From: Chitinophagales bacterium
GTDB taxonomy: Bacteria > Bacteroidota > Bacteroidia > Chitinophagales > UBA10324
Direction: 5' to 3'
DNA: 64,000 nucleotides
Assembly (NCBI GenBank): GCA_013816805.1
Contig: JACDDS010000006.1
Span: 62,001 to 126,000, forward strand
Positions within the stretch are counted from its first letter, which is position 1; every line of letters begins with the position of its first letter. This document shows, one piece after another, positions 61,262-64,000 of this stretch. A program made the translations under genes and the position numbers. The notes below the pieces were generated by a model. It had not been told where the DNA came from and did not search any database. It worked only from the letters and a program-made list of their open reading frames with translations.

Positions 61262-62989
61262 ATGGAATCTTCGGGTCTTACTTATGATTTAATAAAAAAA
61301 ATAAGAGCTGCTTCTGCATATTTCGGAAACCATCATACTGATGAAAAAAAGCAATTATTACTCCAGGCGGGCAAATGTAAAATAAAGAATGTTTCTACTC
61401 TGGTAGCCTACCACGATTGCCTCCTGTTTTTATTAGCATATCCGGAAACAAAAGAGTTACTGCACATGGCCAGGAATGAATTATTGCGGGTGGGTATGGT
61501 GTCTAAAAAGTTTTCTTCCGGAGTAAATAAAAGAAATAGTATTCAGCTTGTAAATACAGGTGTTGTCTGGAGTAAAATTCAGGTTTCTTTTAGTTATGAT
61601 TTAATAAAATGGTTAATTCATGAATATAGAGGTCGTGTTCAATTATTCTCTATTGACGCAAATCCGGAAACAGTAAGAAATATTATTTTGCATGGCTTAA
61701 CGGATATAGAGTATGAAAGTTGGCTGTCCAAAAAACTATCTATTCAGAAATGCATTCAACACTTAAAAAAGGACAATAACCTATCTGACCTTGAATTTCT
61801 GTTGCTGCTCTTCGAAAACATCAATTGTACAAACCGAATCCGGGATACTCTTTTTGAATCACTTGAATTATTTGTGCAATGGTCATTGGATGAAGATTCA
61901 CCTTCAAAAACTTTTGCACGATCGCTCAAGCGGAATTTGTTCTTTCATAAAAGTGCATTATACCGAAAGGTAAATTCGACAAGGTTAATTAATCAACCCA
62001 TCGCAAAGAGCTCAATCCTTTCCTCAGCAGAAAAAAAACATTTGATTACAATTGCACGTGGAATATTGAGTATGTTTTTAAGGGAAACAGATCCGGTTAC
62101 TTATGCAGACGCAGATAGAGTAGAGCTTTATGATATGAAACGCGGTATTGATGTTGCATTATATCCTATGATATCTGCGAGGCGCCTGTCGCTGGAAAGC
62201 TATATCGGTTATCAGTCATTTAAAAATCAAATACCTGTTGCATATGGTGGTGGCTGGATCTTTGAATACAGCTGTAAAATCGGGATTAACATTTTTGAAG
62301 CCTTTCGCGGTGGCGAATCTGCCTACCTATTTTCTCAGATCCTTAGATTATATCGCTGGCGATTTAATATTAAGCAATTCGTAATCGAACCTTATCAATT
62401 AGGAAAAAATAACCTGGAGGGGTTACAATCAGGTGCGTTTTGGTTTTACTATCGGTTGGGTTTTCTTCCTGAAAATGGTGAACTGAAATTACTCGCAGAA
62501 AAGGAGTTTATAAAAATAACTGAAATAAAAACCTATCGCTCATCAATAGAGGTAATGAAACGACTGGCAGATAGTAATATGATTTTAGATTTAGATCCAA
62601 ATAATTCTTTTTTAAATCAGGATGTTTCTAAATGGAGTAACCTTATTACTTATATTATTAATACCTGCTTTAATGGTAATCGCCGGCAGGCAGAGGAATA
62701 TTCAATGAAATTACTTATAGATAATTTGGATACAAAACCAGTTAATTGGAATAGGAGTGAACACTCACTTATGAAGAACTTAAGTGTATTATTAGCATCT
62801 GTTCCGCATCTTAATAAGTGGACATTAAAGGATAAACAAAAGCTTCTAAAGTGGCTACAAGCTAAAGAAAATGGTTCAGAAATGGAATCAATTCAGCTTT
62901 TTCAAAAGCATAAAATGCTGATTAATAGTTTACGAAACCTAATGGAAAATCCAGTAAAAGCGATTTCTTCTCATAGCGCAATGGTTTAA
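61262..62989 (+). CDS. Large hypothetical protein with a GNAT-like C-terminal pattern
   Basis: I do not recognise this 575-residue protein. It has no signal peptide. Near residues 355-405 there is FEAFRGGESAYLFSQILRLYRW, then FVIEPYQLGKNNLEGLQSGA and FWFYYRLGFLPE; the last resembles the YxxLGF end of GNAT acetyltransferases. This and the preceding segment look strongly constrained. The N-terminal 300 residues are helical and rich in Leu, Lys and Ser. A role cannot be assigned. It lies upstream of the broken manganese catalase gene, 245 bases away. Confidence 0.65.
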   Translation: MESSGLTYDLIKKIRAASAYFGNHHTDEKKQLLLQAGKCKIKNVSTLVAYHDCLLFLLAYPETKELLHMARNELLRVGMVSKKFSSGVNKRNSIQLVNTGVVWSKIQVSFSYDLIKWLIHEYRGRVQLFSIDANPETVRNIILHGLTDIEYESWLSKKLSIQKCIQHLKKDNNLSDLEFLLLLFENINCTNRIRDTLFESLELFVQWSLDEDSPSKTFARSLKRNLFFHKSALYRKVNSTRLINQPIAKSSILSSAEKKHLITIARGILSMFLRETDPVTYADADRVELYDMKRGIDVALYPMISARRLSLESYIGYQSFKNQIPVAYGGGWIFEYSCKIGINIFEAFRGGESAYLFSQILRLYRWRFNIKQFVIEPYQLGKNNLEGLQSGAFWFYYRLGFLPENGELKLLAEKEFIKITEIKTYRSSIEVMKRLADSNMILDLDPNNSFLNQDVSKWSNLITYIINTCFNGNRRQAEEYSMKLLIDNLDTKPVNWNRSEHSLMKNLSVLLASVPHLNKWTLKDKQKLLKWLQAKENGSEMESIQLFQKHKMLINSLRNLMENPVKAISSHSAMV

Positions 62990-62997
62990 TTTTTCAG

Positions 62998-63024
62998 CCG
63001 GCTTTGCTGTCAGGATTAAGCCGG
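62998..63024 (+). terminator. Possible terminator hairpin after the large hypothetical gene
   Basis: A 7-bp stem (CCGGCTT at 62998-63004, AAGCCGG at 63018-63024) with a 13-base loop lies 9 bases after the stop. There is no T run after it. Confidence 0.4.
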
Positions 63025-63233
63025 TAGTCGCTGTAGTTTGGTTAGTTAACAGCATTAATAGACACATAAGTTTCAAGTGTCATTACTAAAGTGATTGCTA
63101 CATTAGTTGCGGAAAAATATACCCCTGGCATATCATCTTAGAACATGGTTCCGGAATTTAGCAGATAATTTTTCTGAAATTAAATTAGTAACCATATGAT
63201 TATCAATTTGTAGATCATTAATTGCTTTCTTTT

Positions 63234-64000
63234 CTTTATATCCACCCTAAGGAATTACAATTTAATGCGCGCGTATCGAAGCCGGATCTGGTTTTTGCAG
63301 GGATGCTGCCGGAGCAATTCGGAGGTGCAAACGGTGGACTTGCTGCTGCCATGCGGTATTTTTTACAAGCCTTTTGTTGCAAATAACGTTTCCCGATAAA
63401 TATGATTTTTTAATGGATATTGCAACAGAGGAGTTCAGCCACCTGGAGATAGAAGGAGCCACTATTCAAATGTTGTTTCAAGGAATTAACGGTGATTTAA
63501 AGAATGCTGCAGAAAATTCGGAGATTATACAAATTACTGAATGGTAAAGCAGAGAAAGAAAACATGATTCATCAGGCCATGATTCAGCCTCAGATTTTTG
63601 TATCGAGTGGTGGTGCCCCTGCATTAACCAACAGCATGAGTTTACCCTGGAGTGCAGCGTATATTAATGGTGATGCAAATGGAGATTCCACCCTTGATCT
63701 TCGCTTGAATATTACTGCAGAATCACCTGCCAAAATTGTCTATGAATATTTGCTTCAGTTTACTGATGATCCTTTTTTAAAAAAAACATTACAGTTTCTT
63801 ATGACGCGTGAAGTGGCTCACTTTCAAATGTTCGAAGCTGCATTAAATACAGCTCAGCCAAATTTTCCTCCCGGTATTTTGCAAGCCGATCCCAGATATA
63901 GCAATACCTATTTCAACATGTCAATGGTATTGCTGTAAGAGGTCCATGGAATAGAGGCGTGAGCAGCCAATTAGGTGAGGAATGGCAGTTTATCGAAGAT
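63234..64000 (+). pseudogene. Manganese catalase gene with three frameshifts (partial, runs off the end)
   Basis: Manganese catalase splits H2O2 with a di-Mn site. The gene reads in four pieces. KELQFNARVSKPDLVFAGML to AMRYFLQAFCCK (63249 on), then FPDKYDFLMDIATEEFSHLEIEGAT in the next frame, then LNGKAEKENMIHQAMIQPQ to LMTREVAHFQMFEAAL in a third, and NGIAVRGPWNRGVSSQLGEE in a fourth. Di-metal ligands E and H (TEEFSH, TREVAHFQMFE) are all kept. Breaks lie near 63382, 63532 and 63926, each at a run of A's. No ATG is present at the N-terminus. Confidence 0.8.

Noticed and set aside
1-64000. tRNA, rRNA, riboswitch, CRISPR array or insertion sequence
   Set aside because: I looked at the intergenic stretches on both strands and saw no cloverleaf ends, array repeats, transposase or terminal repeats; a covariance-model scan would be needed to be certain.

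Overview
This window looks like chromosomal DNA of a member of the Bacteroidota, probably from the Chitinophaga/Saprospira side of the phylum, although I cannot place it further by eye. The evidence is a fused lpxC-fabZ gene, two components of the type IX secretion system (PorX and PorT), a remnant of a type IX cargo protein, a Bacteroidota-type RpoB, a single-chain alpha-beta 2-oxoacid dehydrogenase E1, the almost complete absence of Shine-Dalgarno sequences, and promoters of the Bacteroidota form (TTG, then 17-23 bases, then TAnnTTTG). The DNA is A+T-rich and gene-dense. I see no rRNA, tRNA, CRISPR array, insertion sequence or prophage. Most genes are housekeeping genes in plausible syntenic blocks.

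Layout. 1-4.4 kb: end of rplL, rpoB, then a DUF3467 gene. rpoC is absent from between them, which is the most surprising point in the window. 4.4-8.5 kb (minus strand): lipid A block lpxD, lpxC-fabZ, lpxA and an ABC ATPase. 8.6-9.6 kb: a broken type IX-secreted adhesin-like gene. 9.6-14.2 kb: HD phosphohydrolase, porX, PIN-PhoH ATPase. 14.2-22.6 kb: DUF937-OmpA protein, dnaG, phosphopantetheinyl transferase, WD40 protein, dcd, porT-ubiE, engB, DUF458. 22.7-29.9 kb: two tandem fabD-like genes, a lipoprotein, a thioesterase, a methyltransferase, rdgB, then an ECF sigma factor whose partner fuses an anti-sigma-like N-terminus to an outer-membrane barrel. 29.9-38.9 kb: 2-oxoacid dehydrogenase E1, two DUF1573 proteins, an aminotransferase, aroQ, xerD, DUF3179, a lipoprotein, DinB. 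39-46.7 kb: Cys/Met-lyase family enzyme, hotdog thioesterase, cupin, then a cyanophycin locus (cphB divergent from cphA, plus an aminotransferase). 46.9-61.1 kb: membrane protein, VIT1-type transporter, gcvP, deoxynucleoside kinase, trpS, acyltransferase, LolD-like ATPase, unknown genes, PspC, DUF2851, pyrF, Mrp, porin. 61.2-64 kb: a large unknown protein and a manganese catalase gene with three frame breaks, running off the end.

How the parts relate. Envelope building dominates: lipid A synthesis (lpxA, C, D, fabZ), acyl chain supply (fabD, acyltransferase, thioesterases, phosphopantetheinyl transferase), outer-membrane proteins and type IX secretion control. The cyanophycin genes suggest that the cell stores nitrogen and carbon as an Asp-Arg polymer. 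A recurrent promoter arrangement, with the -7 element ending only 3-5 bases before the start codon at five genes, suggests a class of leaderless mRNAs.
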